The notes: generated from the letters alone by a model not told the origin. DNA of 64,000 nt from Brevibacterium pigmentatum (GCF_011617465.1 NZ_CP050153.1:186001-250000); one strand, 5' to 3'; numbered from the stretch's first letter, positions 24,503 through 33,477 are shown. Translations and numbers: made by a program.

Positions 24503-26103
24503 TGGCACAGAACCAGAACGCAGGCCGCAGCGTGACCGGATACAGCGTCGATCCGGACGAGGAGGCCGTCGTCATCGTCGGCTCCGGCGCCGGTGGGGGA
24601 ACGCTGGCCTACGAGCTCACCGCGAAGGGCATTCCCGTCGTCGTGCTCGAGGCCGGGCCGTATCTGCGCAACGAGGACTACGTCAATAACGAATGGGAAG
24701 CCTTCAACCAGATGGCCTGGCTCGATCCCCGGACGACGACGGGATCGTGGCGGATCGCCCGCGACTTCCCGAACCTGCCGGCCTGGATCGTCAAGGCCGT
24801 GGGCGGGACGACGACCCACTGGTCGGGCGCGACCCCACGCTTCAAGAATCACGAGTTCAAGGCCCGCAGCGTCTACGGCCGCATCGACGGCGCCAACCTC
24901 CTCGACTGGCCGATCACGCTCGAGGAGATGGCCCCGTACTACGACCGGGCCGAGAAGGCGATGGGATCGACCCATGTCCACGGGCGCCCACCGCTGCCGG
25001 CGAACAACAACTACAAGGTCTTCGCCGGAGGGGCGAAGGAGGTCGGCTACAAGTTCTACGCCACCGGCCCGTACGCCACGAACGCCGAAGAGTACGACGG
25101 CCGGCCCGCCTCCATCCAGGACGGCTTCAACTTCCAGGGCGATAAGAACAGATCCAAATGGTCGACCCTGGTCAGAGAGCTGCCGCGGGCTGCGGACACC
25201 GGTCTCCTCGACCTTCGACCCGAGTCCCAGGCAGTGCAGATCACACACGATGCGAACGGTCGCGCCGACGCCGTCCTCTACCTCGACAAGGACGGCAGCC
25301 TGCACCGTCAGGCTGCGAAGCTCGTGTGCGTGGCCGGCAACTCGATCGAGACGCCGAGGCTGCTTCTGCTGTCCGGCACACCGTCCTTCCCCGACGGGTT
25401 GGCGAATTCCTCCGGCCATGTGGGACGGAACTATATGCGCCACCTGACCGGCACCGTCTGGGGTCACTTCGACAAGCCCGTTCGGATGTACCGCGGGGAG
25501 ACGATGGCCGGAGTCATCGCCGACGAGTCGATCCATGATCCCGACCGCGGATTCTCCGGTGGTTACTACATGGAGACGATCTCGCTGGGCCCGGCATTCA
25601 TGGCCTCCTTCGTCGAACCCGGCGGGTGGGGACCGGACTTCGCGGCACTGCTCGACCGGTACCTCAACACCGCGGGAATGTGGATCGTCGGTGAGGACAT
25701 GCCGCAGGAGAACAACCGGGTGACGCTGAATACGACGGTCAAGGACACGAACGGACTGCCCGTGCCCAACGTCCACTATGACGACCACGCCAATGACCTC
25801 GCGATGCGCGAACACGCCTACGCCGCAGGTCAGAGAGTCTACGAGGCGGTCGGAGCGCAGACCTCCCACCACACTCCGCCGTACCCGTCGACACACAACC
25901 TCGGCACCGCGCGGATGAGCGAACGCCCCGAAGACGGAGTCGTCGACAAGTGGGGCCGGACCCACGACGTGAAGAACCTCTTCATCTCCGACGGATCTGT
26001 CTTCACCACCGGCGCCGCGGCGAACCCGACCCTGACGATCGTAGCGCTGGCGATCCGGCAGGCCGAATACATCGCCGAGGCGCTGCGGACCGGGGAGGTG
26101 TGA
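24502..26103 (+). CDS. GMC-family FAD-dependent oxidoreductase (large subunit)
   Basis: A 533-residue flavoprotein. The dinucleotide motif VVIVGSGAGGGTLAYEL and ADP-binding VVLEAGP are at the N-terminus; VGGTTTHWSGATPRF is the FAD-loop; LVCVAGNSIETPRLLL, HNLGTARMS and NPTLTIVALAIRQA complete the C-terminal FAD/substrate site. It resembles gluconate, sorbitol or 2-keto-gluconate dehydrogenase catalytic subunits. The ATG follows the small-subunit stop in a TGATG overlap; a GTG three bases earlier is possible. A cytochrome c subunit, usual in this complex, is absent here. The IclR at 22898 is the likely regulator; the substrate is unknown. Confidence 0.85.
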   Translation: MAQNQNAGRSVTGYSVDPDEEAVVIVGSGAGGGTLAYELTAKGIPVVVLEAGPYLRNEDYVNNEWEAFNQMAWLDPRTTTGSWRIARDFPNLPAWIVKAVGGTTTHWSGATPRFKNHEFKARSVYGRIDGANLLDWPITLEEMAPYYDRAEKAMGSTHVHGRPPLPANNNYKVFAGGAKEVGYKFYATGPYATNAEEYDGRPASIQDGFNFQGDKNRSKWSTLVRELPRAADTGLLDLRPESQAVQITHDANGRADAVLYLDKDGSLHRQAAKLVCVAGNSIETPRLLLLSGTPSFPDGLANSSGHVGRNYMRHLTGTVWGHFDKPVRMYRGETMAGVIADESIHDPDRGFSGGYYMETISLGPAFMASFVEPGGWGPDFAALLDRYLNTAGMWIVGEDMPQENNRVTLNTTVKDTNGLPVPNVHYDDHANDLAMREHAYAAGQRVYEAVGAQTSHHTPPYPSTHNLGTARMSERPEDGVVDKWGRTHDVKNLFISDGSVFTTGAAANPTLTIVALAIRQAEYIAEALRTGEV

Positions 26104-26156
26104 GGCTAGGTTTCGGCTGATCGTCTGGGTGGTTGCCACTCCGCGGCCGGCCTCGG

Positions 26157-26214
26157 CTTGGTGAAACTACAGCAGATTGGCCCAGGGGCCGAGCTGCTGC
26201 AGTTTCACCGAGCT
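26157..26214. repeat. Palindromic intergenic repeat, family 2, copy 2
   Basis: CTTGGTGAAACTACAGCAG pairs with CTGCTGCAGTTTCACCGAG across a GGCCCAGGGGCC centre. It is clearly related to the copy at 21362 (CAGGGGCCGAGCT, TTCACC, AGCTGGTGAG shared) but with different, mostly compensating arm bases. It begins about 53 bases after the GMC gene. Confidence 0.75.
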
Positions 26215-26329
26215 GGTGAGAGGCACTCACCTGCATCGGCCTGCGCTGCAAAAAGTGCCCTGCCGCGCGGCACCCTCGGCAGGAGGCCCCATAGGATGAA
26301 AGGGAGACCGACTCAGGAGGAGACTGCCC

Positions 26330-26890
26330 GTGGCACGTACCGTCTACTACACCGCGACCACGCTCGACGGGTTCATCGCCGACCCGAATGACTCGCTCGA
26401 ATGGTTGCTGCGCCAGACCGAAGAACCGCCGGACGACGGGTTCATCGACGGAGTCGGCGCAATCGTCATGGGGGCCACGACGTACGAATGGGTGCTGCGC
26501 AATCTCGACGGGCCGTGGCCCTATGAGGTTCCCGCGTGGGTGATGACCCACCGGAAGCTCGGCCTGCCCGAAGCCGGGAAGGACGGGATGACACCCGACA
26601 TCCGGTTCGCCAAGGGATCGGTCTCCGACCACTACTTCGAAATGTGCACCGCCACGGGCGACCATGACCTGTGGGTGATGGGCGGCGGCGACCTCGCCGG
26701 ACAGTTCGCCGACGAAGGCCTTCTCGACGAGATCATCACCTGGACCGCACCGGTGGTTCTCGGCAAGGGACGTTCACTGTTGCCGCGCCGCCTCGACCTC
26801 GAACTCATCGAGGTCGGGTCCAGCGCCCCGTTCGTCATCGCCCGCCACCGAGTCATCGGCCCCCTCCTCGAAGACAGCCCTGCCGAATGA
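26330..26890 (+). CDS. Dihydrofolate reductase-like (RibD C-terminal domain) protein
   Basis: A 186-residue DHFR-fold protein. VYYTATTLDGFIADPNDSLEWL, AIVMGATTYEWVL, PAWVMTHRKL and LWVMGGGDLAGQFADEGLLDE are family marks of the stand-alone YyaP-like group. The start is GTG 26330 with GGAGGAG eight bases upstream. A distant paralogue lies at 12466. Enzymatic substrate unknown; many such proteins are annotated as reductases on fold alone. Confidence 0.85.
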   Translation: MARTVYYTATTLDGFIADPNDSLEWLLRQTEEPPDDGFIDGVGAIVMGATTYEWVLRNLDGPWPYEVPAWVMTHRKLGLPEAGKDGMTPDIRFAKGSVSDHYFEMCTATGDHDLWVMGGGDLAGQFADEGLLDEIITWTAPVVLGKGRSLLPRRLDLELIEVGSSAPFVIARHRVIGPLLEDSPAE

Positions 26891-27066
26891 TTCCCCTCGC
26901 CGAGGTGGGACGACGTTCCGTGCGGGAGGATCCCTAGTACGGATGGTCGGGGCCGCCTCGGCGAAGGAATCGATGAATCGTTCGTAAGGGTGGGCCGCCT
27001 CGACGAGGTTCATCCGGATATCGGGCACCTCTGGTGGGCGGTCGGATTCCGTGATTCGATGCAGTC

Positions 27067-27825
27067 ATGACTGCTGCGATTGAGAATCATCGGGCCCGCC
27101 TGCGCGCGGGCGAGATCTACAACGGACTGTGGATGATGTCGACGAGTCCGGAGCTGGCGAAGGCCGGGGCGGCGGTCGGGTTCGACTATGTCTGCCTCGA
27201 TCTGCAGCACGGGCTGGTGCGGCCGACCGACGTGCTGCGGCTGACCGATGCGGTGCGTGCCAGCGGGGACGCGCTCGTCACGGCGCGGGTCGCGGCGAAC
27301 CGATTCACGGAGATCGGGGCGCTCGCCGACGCCGGAGTCGAGGCGATCATCGTCCCGCTCGTTTCCTCGGTCGACGAGGCGCAGGCCGCCGTGGCTGCGC
27401 TCGACTATCCCTCGCGGGGCGGGGATCGTTCGTGGGGGCCGACGTACGAGATCATGCACGACGCCGTGCAGGACACTCGGGACGAGAGGCCTCTGCTGTT
27501 CGTCATGATCGAGAACGAGGAGGGCCTGGCCGCGGTCGAGGACATCTGCGCCGTGCCGGGAATCGACGGAGTCTATGTCGGTCCGGCCGACCTCGCGTTC
27601 GCCGTCGGCGCACTGCCCGGCCAGCCGAACGAGGCCCACGCCGAGGCGCTCGTGCGGATCCGCACTGCCGCCGACGCTGCCGGAGTGGTCCCGGGAATCC
27701 ACTGCGGAAACGGCGAGGAGGCGAAGCTGCGCAAGGAACAGGGCTTCCGTTTCATCACCTCATGTGGTGATTTGGGTGCGGCGGGCCGAGCCTTCCGCGA
27801 GGACCTGGGCGCAGCCCGGGGATGA
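27067..27825 (+). CDS. HpcH/HpaI-type class II aldolase
   Basis: A 252-residue TIM-barrel aldolase that cleaves 2-keto-3-deoxy or 4-hydroxy-2-keto acids to pyruvate and an aldehyde. The catalytic His in DLQHGLVRPTD, Arg in ARVAANRF, metal Glu in VMIENEEGL and Asp in VYVGPADLAFAVG are all present. It lacks a strong Shine-Dalgarno before ATG 27067. Convergent with the LysR gene across a family 1 palindrome. The substrate could be a 2-keto-3-deoxy sugar acid or 4-hydroxy-2-oxoheptanedioate; no meta-cleavage genes are nearby, so the sugar acid reading is slightly favoured. Confidence 0.85.
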   Translation: MTAAIENHRARLRAGEIYNGLWMMSTSPELAKAGAAVGFDYVCLDLQHGLVRPTDVLRLTDAVRASGDALVTARVAANRFTEIGALADAGVEAIIVPLVSSVDEAQAAVAALDYPSRGGDRSWGPTYEIMHDAVQDTRDERPLLFVMIENEEGLAAVEDICAVPGIDGVYVGPADLAFAVGALPGQPNEAHAEALVRIRTAADAAGVVPGIHCGNGEEAKLRKEQGFRFITSCGDLGAAGRAFREDLGAARG

Positions 27826-27840
27826 AACTTTCCCCAATTA

Positions 27841-27896
27841 CTACCTGACGGCGGCTCAGCAACCTCGCGCGAGGTATCTGGGCCGCCGTCAGGTAG
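27841..27896. repeat. Palindromic intergenic repeat, family 1, copy 3
   Basis: A 56-bp inverted repeat starting CTACCTGACGGCGGCTCAGC with centre CCTCGCGCGAGG, then a right arm TATCTGGGCCGCCGTC ending in CAGGTAG. The left inner arm (CTCAGCAAC) and right inner arm (TATCTGGG) do not match perfectly, so this copy is partly mismatched. It lies between convergent genes (aldolase and LysR). Confidence 0.85.
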
Positions 27897-27905
27897 TAAG
27901 AGGGG

Positions 27906-28781
27906 TTAGGAGCGGAGGAGGGAGATGACCTGCTGCAGGGCGGGGTTCTTCGATTGGGTGTTCCACATCGCCTTGAGCTCGACGATCTCCTCGGGCAGAT
28001 CCTCAAAGGGTCGGAAGTGCACTCCGGGCACACTGACGAGCGATGCCGATTCCGGGACGAAGGCCAGCCCGTGGTTGTCGGCGACGAGGTTGATCATCGT
28101 CAGCACCTGACTGATCGAATGCCTCACCATGTGATGGTCGATCGGGAAGTGACGAATGATGAGGTCGTAGAAGGAAGTCGCCTTCGTCGCCGAATGCATG
28201 ATCAGCGGCTCCCCGGTCACATCGTCCTTGCGCAGCGGCCGTTCCAAGTCCATCAGACGGTGCCCGTCCGGGATGGCGAGCAGCAGCCGTTCGGCCAGCA
28301 GCAGTTCTGAGTTGATGAAGCTGGGGGTCGTATCTGACCGACCCAGTCCGAGGTCGATGCGGCCCTCCGCGAGATTCTCCAACTGTTCGCCGGTGACCAT
28401 CTCATAGAGGTCGAGGTCGATGCCGGGGAAGTTCTCCTCAATGGCGGTGACCAGACTGCCGAGGATGCCGAAGCCGCTCGCGGCCGTGAAGCCGATGCTC
28501 AGTCGTCCCCACTGGCCCGAGGCGATACGACGTGCGTCCTGCGGAGCTCTGTCGGCCATGGCCAGCAGCACCTGCGCATTGTCGAGGAACGCTTCCCCAG
28601 CTGCAGTGAGGGTGACGCGCTTGTTGTCTCTTTCGAGCAGGTCGACCCCGACGAATCGTTCCAGCTTTTGGATCTGCCGACTCAACGGAGGCTGCGTCAT
28701 CGAGAGGGCCTCAGCGGCTTTGCCGAAATGCAGGTGTTCGGCGACCGCGACGAAGCACCGAACCTGGTCCAATGTGTACAT
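27906..28781 (-). CDS. LysR-family transcriptional regulator
   Basis: A 291-residue LysR regulator. HTH: FVAVAEHLHFGKAAEALSMTQPPLSRQIQKLE; the effector domain begins near SIGFTAASGFGILG. ATG 28781 matches the usual MYTLDQVRCF opening, although ATG 28805 is possible and neither has a strong ribosome site. It is divergent from the second TctCBA operon across a 139-base gap that is AT-rich in the middle (CAATATTATTG), where a LysR box would be expected. Likely activates the transporter on sensing its substrate. Confidence 0.88.
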   Translation of the reverse strand: MYTLDQVRCFVAVAEHLHFGKAAEALSMTQPPLSRQIQKLERFVGVDLLERDNKRVTLTAAGEAFLDNAQVLLAMADRAPQDARRIASGQWGRLSIGFTAASGFGILGSLVTAIEENFPGIDLDLYEMVTGEQLENLAEGRIDLGLGRSDTTPSFINSELLLAERLLLAIPDGHRLMDLERPLRKDDVTGEPLIMHSATKATSFYDLIIRHFPIDHHMVRHSISQVLTMINLVADNHGLAFVPESASLVSVPGVHFRPFEDLPEEIVELKAMWNTQSKNPALQQVISLLRS

Positions 28782-28920
28782 GGAACGACAATACCTTTCG
28801 AGCATTACTTCATGCAGATATCATCATAGACAATATTATTGACGCTTCTTAGGCTCATTCCGAAGTGCTCAACAGATACGCAGAAGTATCGAGTGAGCTG
28901 GAAAAGGAGTGGACCAGAAA

Positions 28921-29919
28921 ATGCAGAACATCTCCAAACGAGTTGTCGGGCCGCTGGCCCTCGGCTCCGTGGTGGCCCTCGCTCTCTCAGCATGTGGTGG
29001 CAACGTCACCGCAGGTGGCGGCGGTGAAGAAGACTATCCGACGAAGGAAGTCTCCATCACTGTCGGAGCGGCAGCAGGAGGTTCCACGGACCTCATCGCC
29101 CGTGCGTTGGCCGACAGTGCTTCGTCCGACCTCGGTCAGGCCATGCCGGTGATCAATAAGCCCGGTGCCAACGGCACACTGGCGGCCAAGGAAGTCCAGG
29201 CAGCCAAGCCGGACGGCTACAACCTCGCAACTCTCAACGCTTCGCTCATTACGATCACGCCGCTGGCTGTCGGTGAAGATGAAGCTGTGAGCATCGATGA
29301 CTTCGAGGTCATCACCGGTGTCTCTCAGGATGACTACGTCCTGGTCGCCAACCCCGATGCCGGCGTGAAGTCCGTCGATGACATCAAGAAGAGCGACAAG
29401 AAGCTCTCCTTCGGCACGGCGGGCGTCGGTACCGGCTCGCAGCTGGCGCAGAGCCTTCTGCTGGCGCAGATCGACACCGACTTCAAGGAGGTTCCGTTCG
29501 ACTCCGGGGCACCCGCTGTGACTGCGACTCTCGGAAACCAGGTGAATGTCTCGACGGTCCAGCTTGGTGAGGCGAAACCGCACATCGACGCCGGCAAGCT
29601 CGTGCCGATCATGGTCTTCTCCGAGGAGCGGAACAAATTCCTCAAGGACGTTCCGACGGCTACAGAAGAAGGCTATGACATCCCGGTCTCCCAGTATCGG
29701 GCAGTAGTGGCACCGAAGGACACCCCGGACGCCGTCGTGGAACGTCTCGACAAGTCGTTCAAGGCCACCTTCGAAACGGACGCCTACAAGGAGTTCAACG
29801 AGAAGAACCTGCTGACGCCGAAGGAGATCCCCGGCGACGAGGTGGCCGCCGAATGGGCAGACCTGGCAGACCGCTACAAGAAACTGGTTGACGAATATGA
29901 CATCGACCTCGCAGACTGA
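28921..29919 (+). CDS. tctC: Tripartite tricarboxylate transporter substrate-binding lipoprotein
   Basis: A 332-residue TctC/Bug receptor with a lipobox ALSACGG after a hydrophobic signal. The mature domain opens VSITVGAAAGGSTDLIARAL, then INKPGANGTLAAKEVQAAKPDGY, both classical Bug-family motifs, clearer than in the 15446 paralogue. The two binding proteins differ widely in the ligand region, so the substrates probably differ. AAGGAG lies about 11 bases before ATG 28921. Divergent LysR regulator; TctB overlaps its end. Confidence 0.9.
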   Translation: MQNISKRVVGPLALGSVVALALSACGGNVTAGGGGEEDYPTKEVSITVGAAAGGSTDLIARALADSASSDLGQAMPVINKPGANGTLAAKEVQAAKPDGYNLATLNASLITITPLAVGEDEAVSIDDFEVITGVSQDDYVLVANPDAGVKSVDDIKKSDKKLSFGTAGVGTGSQLAQSLLLAQIDTDFKEVPFDSGAPAVTATLGNQVNVSTVQLGEAKPHIDAGKLVPIMVFSEERNKFLKDVPTATEEGYDIPVSQYRAVVAPKDTPDAVVERLDKSFKATFETDAYKEFNEKNLLTPKEIPGDEVAAEWADLADRYKKLVDEYDIDLAD

Positions 29920-30475
29920 TCGGCTGACCGTGGACACGTCCGATAGCAGTGACGCCCGGTCAGACATTCAGGCCGTAGGTGATGACGCAGAGACCCCCGA
30001 GGAGCTCCTCGCGCTGTGGGAGGAAGAGGCTCCGGAACCCGCCGGAGGGATCGCCAACCTCGTTGCCTGCGTCCTGACTCTGGTCTTCGGCATCGCCGGA
30101 ATGGTGCTGTCGGTGAACCTCTCCCTCGGCAGTCTGACTGATCCGGCTCCGGGCTTCTTCCCCTTCGTCGTCTCGCTGATCACAACAGTCCTCTCGGCGG
30201 CCCAGATCGTACTGGGCCGCCGGGGCGGCGACGGTGAGAAGTTCAGCCGCTACTCGGTCACGGTCGTGTGGGGAGTCATCAGTCTCCTCGTGTTCGTCGC
30301 CGTGCTTCCCCTGATCGGATTCGAGATTCCCGCGCTTCTTCTGTCCTTCGTCTGGATGAAGTGGCTGGGCGGGGAATCCTGGCGATCGGCAATCCTCTAC
30401 TCGGTCCTGACCGTCGTAGTCTTCTATCTCATCTTCGTCGTGGCACTCCGCACCCAGCTGCCGCATCTCTTCTGA
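29897..30475 (+). CDS. tctB: Tripartite tricarboxylate transporter small membrane subunit
   Basis: A 192-residue TctB with four helices. Unlike typical TctB it has an N-terminal acidic, hydrophilic extension of about 45 residues (ETPEELLALWEEEAPEP). The DPAPGFFPFVVSLI motif after helix one is the conserved substrate-facing segment. ATG 29897 overlaps the TctC end by 23 bases; a GTG at 29930 is an alternative just beyond the stop. Confidence 0.8.
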   Translation: MTSTSQTDRLTVDTSDSSDARSDIQAVGDDAETPEELLALWEEEAPEPAGGIANLVACVLTLVFGIAGMVLSVNLSLGSLTDPAPGFFPFVVSLITTVLSAAQIVLGRRGGDGEKFSRYSVTVVWGVISLLVFVAVLPLIGFEIPALLLSFVWMKWLGGESWRSAILYSVLTVVVFYLIFVVALRTQLPHLF

Positions 30476-30488
30476 GGAGGACGAACAC

Positions 30489-32003
30489 ATGGACATATTC
30501 ACTCCAGTCCTCGAAGGGTTCGGCACCGTCCTCGAACCCGGAAACCTTCTGTACTGTTTCATCGGCGTCCTCGTCGGCATGCTCATCGGTGTGCTTCCCG
30601 GACTCGGACCTGCCGCGACAATGGCCATCCTTCTGCCGATGACCTTCGGTATCGAACCGGTCACTGCCATCATCATGCTCGCCGGCATCTTCTACGGGGC
30701 ACAATACGGCGGCACGATCACCTCGGTGCTGCTGCGACTGCCCGGTGAAGCCAGCGCTGTCGTCACTGTCTTCGATGGCTTTCAAATGGCCAAACAGGGA
30801 CGTGCCGGAGCGGCCCTCGGAGTCGCCGCCATCGGTTCGTTCATCGGCGGTACCGCAGCTATCCTCGGGCTGACCTTCCTGGCGCCGCTGATCGCCGGTT
30901 TCGCGCTCGATTTCGGACCGCCTGAGTACGCAGCACTGTCGCTTCTCGGCGTCACCTTGGTTGCCACCATCAGTTCCGGCAACAAGGTCAAGGCGCTGAT
31001 CGCCGCTTCCATCGGAGTGTTCCTTGCGATGGTCGGCCGCGATGTCTTCACCGGAACCGAACGGTTCACCTTCGACAACCTCAACCTCAGTGACGGCATC
31101 GACTTCGTGACCGTGGCCATGGGACTCTTCGGCCTCGGCGAGATCCTCTACAACCTCGAAGAACGCCACAAGGCGATGGCCACGCCGGAGAAGCCCAAGC
31201 GGGTGTGGCCGACGAAGGGCGAACTCAAACAGTCCGCCCCGGCGATCGGACGCGGCTCGATCCTGGGCTTCCTGCTGGGCATTCTTCCCGGTGGCGGCGC
31301 CACCATTTCCTCCTTGGCCGCCTACGGTGTGGAGAAGAAGGTCGCCAAGGATCCTTCGCGGTTCGGCAAGGGCGCCATCGAAGGCGTGGCCGGACCCGAA
31401 TCCGCGAACAACGCCGCCGCGACCTCGTCCTTCATTCCGCTGCTGAGCCTCGGCATCCCTGCCAATGCCACCATGGCGCTGATGTTCGGTGCTCTTCTCA
31501 TCCAGGGCATCACCCCAGGACCGCTCTTGGTCTCTGACGAACCCGAGCTCTTCTGGGGCGTCGTCAACTCGATGTACATCGGCAACATCCTGCTGCTCAT
31601 CATGGCGATCCCGCTGATCGGCGTCTTCGTCAAGATCCTCAGCGTCCGACCGGCGATCCTCGCCCCGATCACCGTGCTCATCACATTGATCGGCGCCTAT
31701 ACGATCAAGAACTCGGTCTTCGACGTCGGACTCGTCGTTCTCTTCGGGATCATCGGGTACCTCATGAAGAAGACCGGATTCGAGCCGGGACCGCTCGTCC
31801 TGGCCTTCGTGCTGGCCGAACTGCTCGAATCGAGTGTGCGCCGTTCGCTCATCCTCTTCGAAGGCGACCTCGGCGGGGTATTCAGCCGCCCGATCACGGT
31901 CACTCTGCTCTTCGTGTTCCTGGTCGTCATCCTCCTGCCGATCATTCAGAAGATGCTCGGCAACGCCAAAGCCAAGTCAAAGAGCAAGGAGCTCGTGTCA
32001 TGA
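30489..32003 (+). CDS. tctA: Tripartite tricarboxylate transporter large membrane subunit
   Basis: A 504-residue TctA with about 12 helices. LVGMLIGVLPGLGPAATMA, FYGAQYGGTITSVLLRLPGE, KGAIEGVAGPESANNAAA and PLLSLGIPANATMALM are the family blocks. GAGGAGG precedes the ATG. The Usp gene at 32000 overlaps its stop (ATGA). Confidence 0.92.
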   Translation: MDIFTPVLEGFGTVLEPGNLLYCFIGVLVGMLIGVLPGLGPAATMAILLPMTFGIEPVTAIIMLAGIFYGAQYGGTITSVLLRLPGEASAVVTVFDGFQMAKQGRAGAALGVAAIGSFIGGTAAILGLTFLAPLIAGFALDFGPPEYAALSLLGVTLVATISSGNKVKALIAASIGVFLAMVGRDVFTGTERFTFDNLNLSDGIDFVTVAMGLFGLGEILYNLEERHKAMATPEKPKRVWPTKGELKQSAPAIGRGSILGFLLGILPGGGATISSLAAYGVEKKVAKDPSRFGKGAIEGVAGPESANNAAATSSFIPLLSLGIPANATMALMFGALLIQGITPGPLLVSDEPELFWGVVNSMYIGNILLLIMAIPLIGVFVKILSVRPAILAPITVLITLIGAYTIKNSVFDVGLVVLFGIIGYLMKKTGFEPGPLVLAFVLAELLESSVRRSLILFEGDLGGVFSRPITVTLLFVFLVVILLPIIQKMLGNAKAKSKSKELVS

Positions 32004-32395
32004 GCATTCTGGTCGGATACGTTCCGTCCCCGACGGGAGAGGCCGCCGTCGACGCGGCCATCAAAGAGGCGAACTGGAGGGGAGTGAAGCTGCGGATCGC
32101 GAACTCACGCAAAACCGGCCCGCTCGTCGAAGGCACAGTGGCAGATGACGCTGACCTCGAAGCGGTGAAGTCCAGGGCGGAAGAAGCGGGAGTCGATGTC
32201 GAAGTGTTCACCCTTGCCCACGAGGATGACGTCGTCGACTCGCTGCTGGAAGCTGCGGACGCCTGGTCCGTCGACCTCGTCGTCATCGGAATGCGCAAGC
32301 GGTCGCAGGTCGGAAAGTTCATTATGGGCTCCTCCGCGCAACGGATTCTGCTGCAGGCGGACGTGCCCGTCATGGCCGTCAAAGTCAGCAGCTGA
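32000..32395 (+). CDS. Universal stress protein, last gene of the TctCBA operon
   Basis: A 131-residue single-domain Usp. The ATP-binding pattern GMRKRSQVGKFIMGSSAQRI is intact, so it belongs to the ATP-binding UspFG-like class. The ATG overlaps the TctA stop. The operon is closed by the terminator at 32408. Like the 6202 gene, it couples a Usp to a transporter; a TeaD-like regulatory role is inferred. Confidence 0.9.
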   Translation: MSILVGYVPSPTGEAAVDAAIKEANWRGVKLRIANSRKTGPLVEGTVADDADLEAVKSRAEEAGVDVEVFTLAHEDDVVDSLLEAADAWSVDLVVIGMRKRSQVGKFIMGSSAQRILLQADVPVMAVKVSS

Positions 32396-32407
32396 ATAAC
32401 TTCTCTC

Positions 32408-32440
32408 AAGGCCGGTACCAGCAACGTTGGTACCGGCCTT
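32408..32440. terminator. Hairpin terminator of the TctCBA-Usp operon
   Basis: AAGGCCGGTACCA (32408-32420) and its exact complement (32428-32440) form a 13-bp stem with a 7-base loop, 13 bases after the Usp stop. A-rich entry and TT exit support rho-independent termination. Confidence 0.85.
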
Positions 32441-32489
32441 ACGCCTGCGAGGCCCACAACTGTGCCAACCAACCGAATATGGAGCTGAA

Positions 32490-33425
32490 ATGACTCTCAA
32501 AGTGGCAGTACTGCCGACGTCGAATACCTACCTCGACAATGCGCTGCAATCAGCAGGTGCCGTCGTCACAGCGCTCGACGATGCCCAAGCACTGGTCTGG
32601 ACGGGTTCGGACCAGACCGGCTTCCCTCAAGACCTGCCGAGCACTATCGAGTGGGTCCAGCTCAAATCGGCTGGCGTCAGGCCATGGATCGAATCAGGGC
32701 GGATCGATTCGCAGCGCACGTGGACATCAGCGGTGGGTGCGTACAGTGCCGATGTCGCCGAGCATGCAGTGGCTCTGCTCCTCGGCTGTCTGCGCCAATT
32801 CGCACTGCACGCTCGGGCAGGCTCCTGGTTGAAAGAACAGACCTGGGGCACAGTCCGCTCCTTGTGTGGGCGCAATGTTGCGATCGTCGGTGCCGGCTCC
32901 ATAGGACGGTCGATGATTCCCCTGCTCACGGCACATGGGGCCACAGTGATCGCCATCAACCGTTCGGGTCGAGAAGTCTACGGCGCAGAGCGGACAGTGA
33001 CCTCGCGAGAACTCGATGAAGCACTCGCGGCTGCCGATGACGCCATACTGGCAGGAGCGTCGACGGATGAGACGCAGCACCTCATCGGCGCAGAACAGCT
33101 GGCCGCGTTGGGTGCCGACCCACGAGACGGATCGCCCGGAGTGCTCGTCAACATCGCCAGGGGAGACCTCGTCGATACTGCAGCGCTGACCGATGCGCTG
33201 CGTCGTGGGATCATCGGCGGAGCAGGACTGGATGTCTTCGATCCCGAACCGCTGCCGTCCCAGGATCCGCTGTGGGGCATGGACAACGTGCTCATCACTC
33301 CGCATGTCGCCAATCCGCGGAATCGGATGCTGGAGAATTTTGCGTGCCTCGTCGAGGAGAATCTGCGCAGATTCGCATCCGGGACGACGCTGAAAGCCGA
33401 GATCGATCTGAACCGCAGCTACTGA
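32490..33425 (+). CDS. D-2-hydroxyacid dehydrogenase
   Basis: A 311-residue NAD-dependent D-isomer-specific 2-hydroxyacid dehydrogenase. The Rossmann motif is VAIVGAGSIGRSM; catalytic Arg is in VNIARGDLVD, Glu in FDPEPLPSQDPLW and His in VLITPHVANP. GGAGCTG precedes ATG 32490. It follows the TctCBA-Usp terminator, so it has its own transcript or depends on read-through. Substrate is probably a 2-keto or 2-hydroxy acid; it might act on the acid imported by the neighbouring transporter. Confidence 0.87.
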   Translation: MTLKVAVLPTSNTYLDNALQSAGAVVTALDDAQALVWTGSDQTGFPQDLPSTIEWVQLKSAGVRPWIESGRIDSQRTWTSAVGAYSADVAEHAVALLLGCLRQFALHARAGSWLKEQTWGTVRSLCGRNVAIVGAGSIGRSMIPLLTAHGATVIAINRSGREVYGAERTVTSRELDEALAAADDAILAGASTDETQHLIGAEQLAALGADPRDGSPGVLVNIARGDLVDTAALTDALRRGIIGGAGLDVFDPEPLPSQDPLWGMDNVLITPHVANPRNRMLENFACLVEENLRRFASGTTLKAEIDLNRSY

Positions 33426-33477
33426 ACCTGCGTCAGCGCGGTCACTTCGTCAGCGCCATCCAAGCGAACAGCAACAG

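Noticed and set aside
22898..24508. 536-codon reading of the IclR gene
   Set aside because: It would run antisense through the small GMC subunit gene. AGGAG before GTG 23680 marks the true start.
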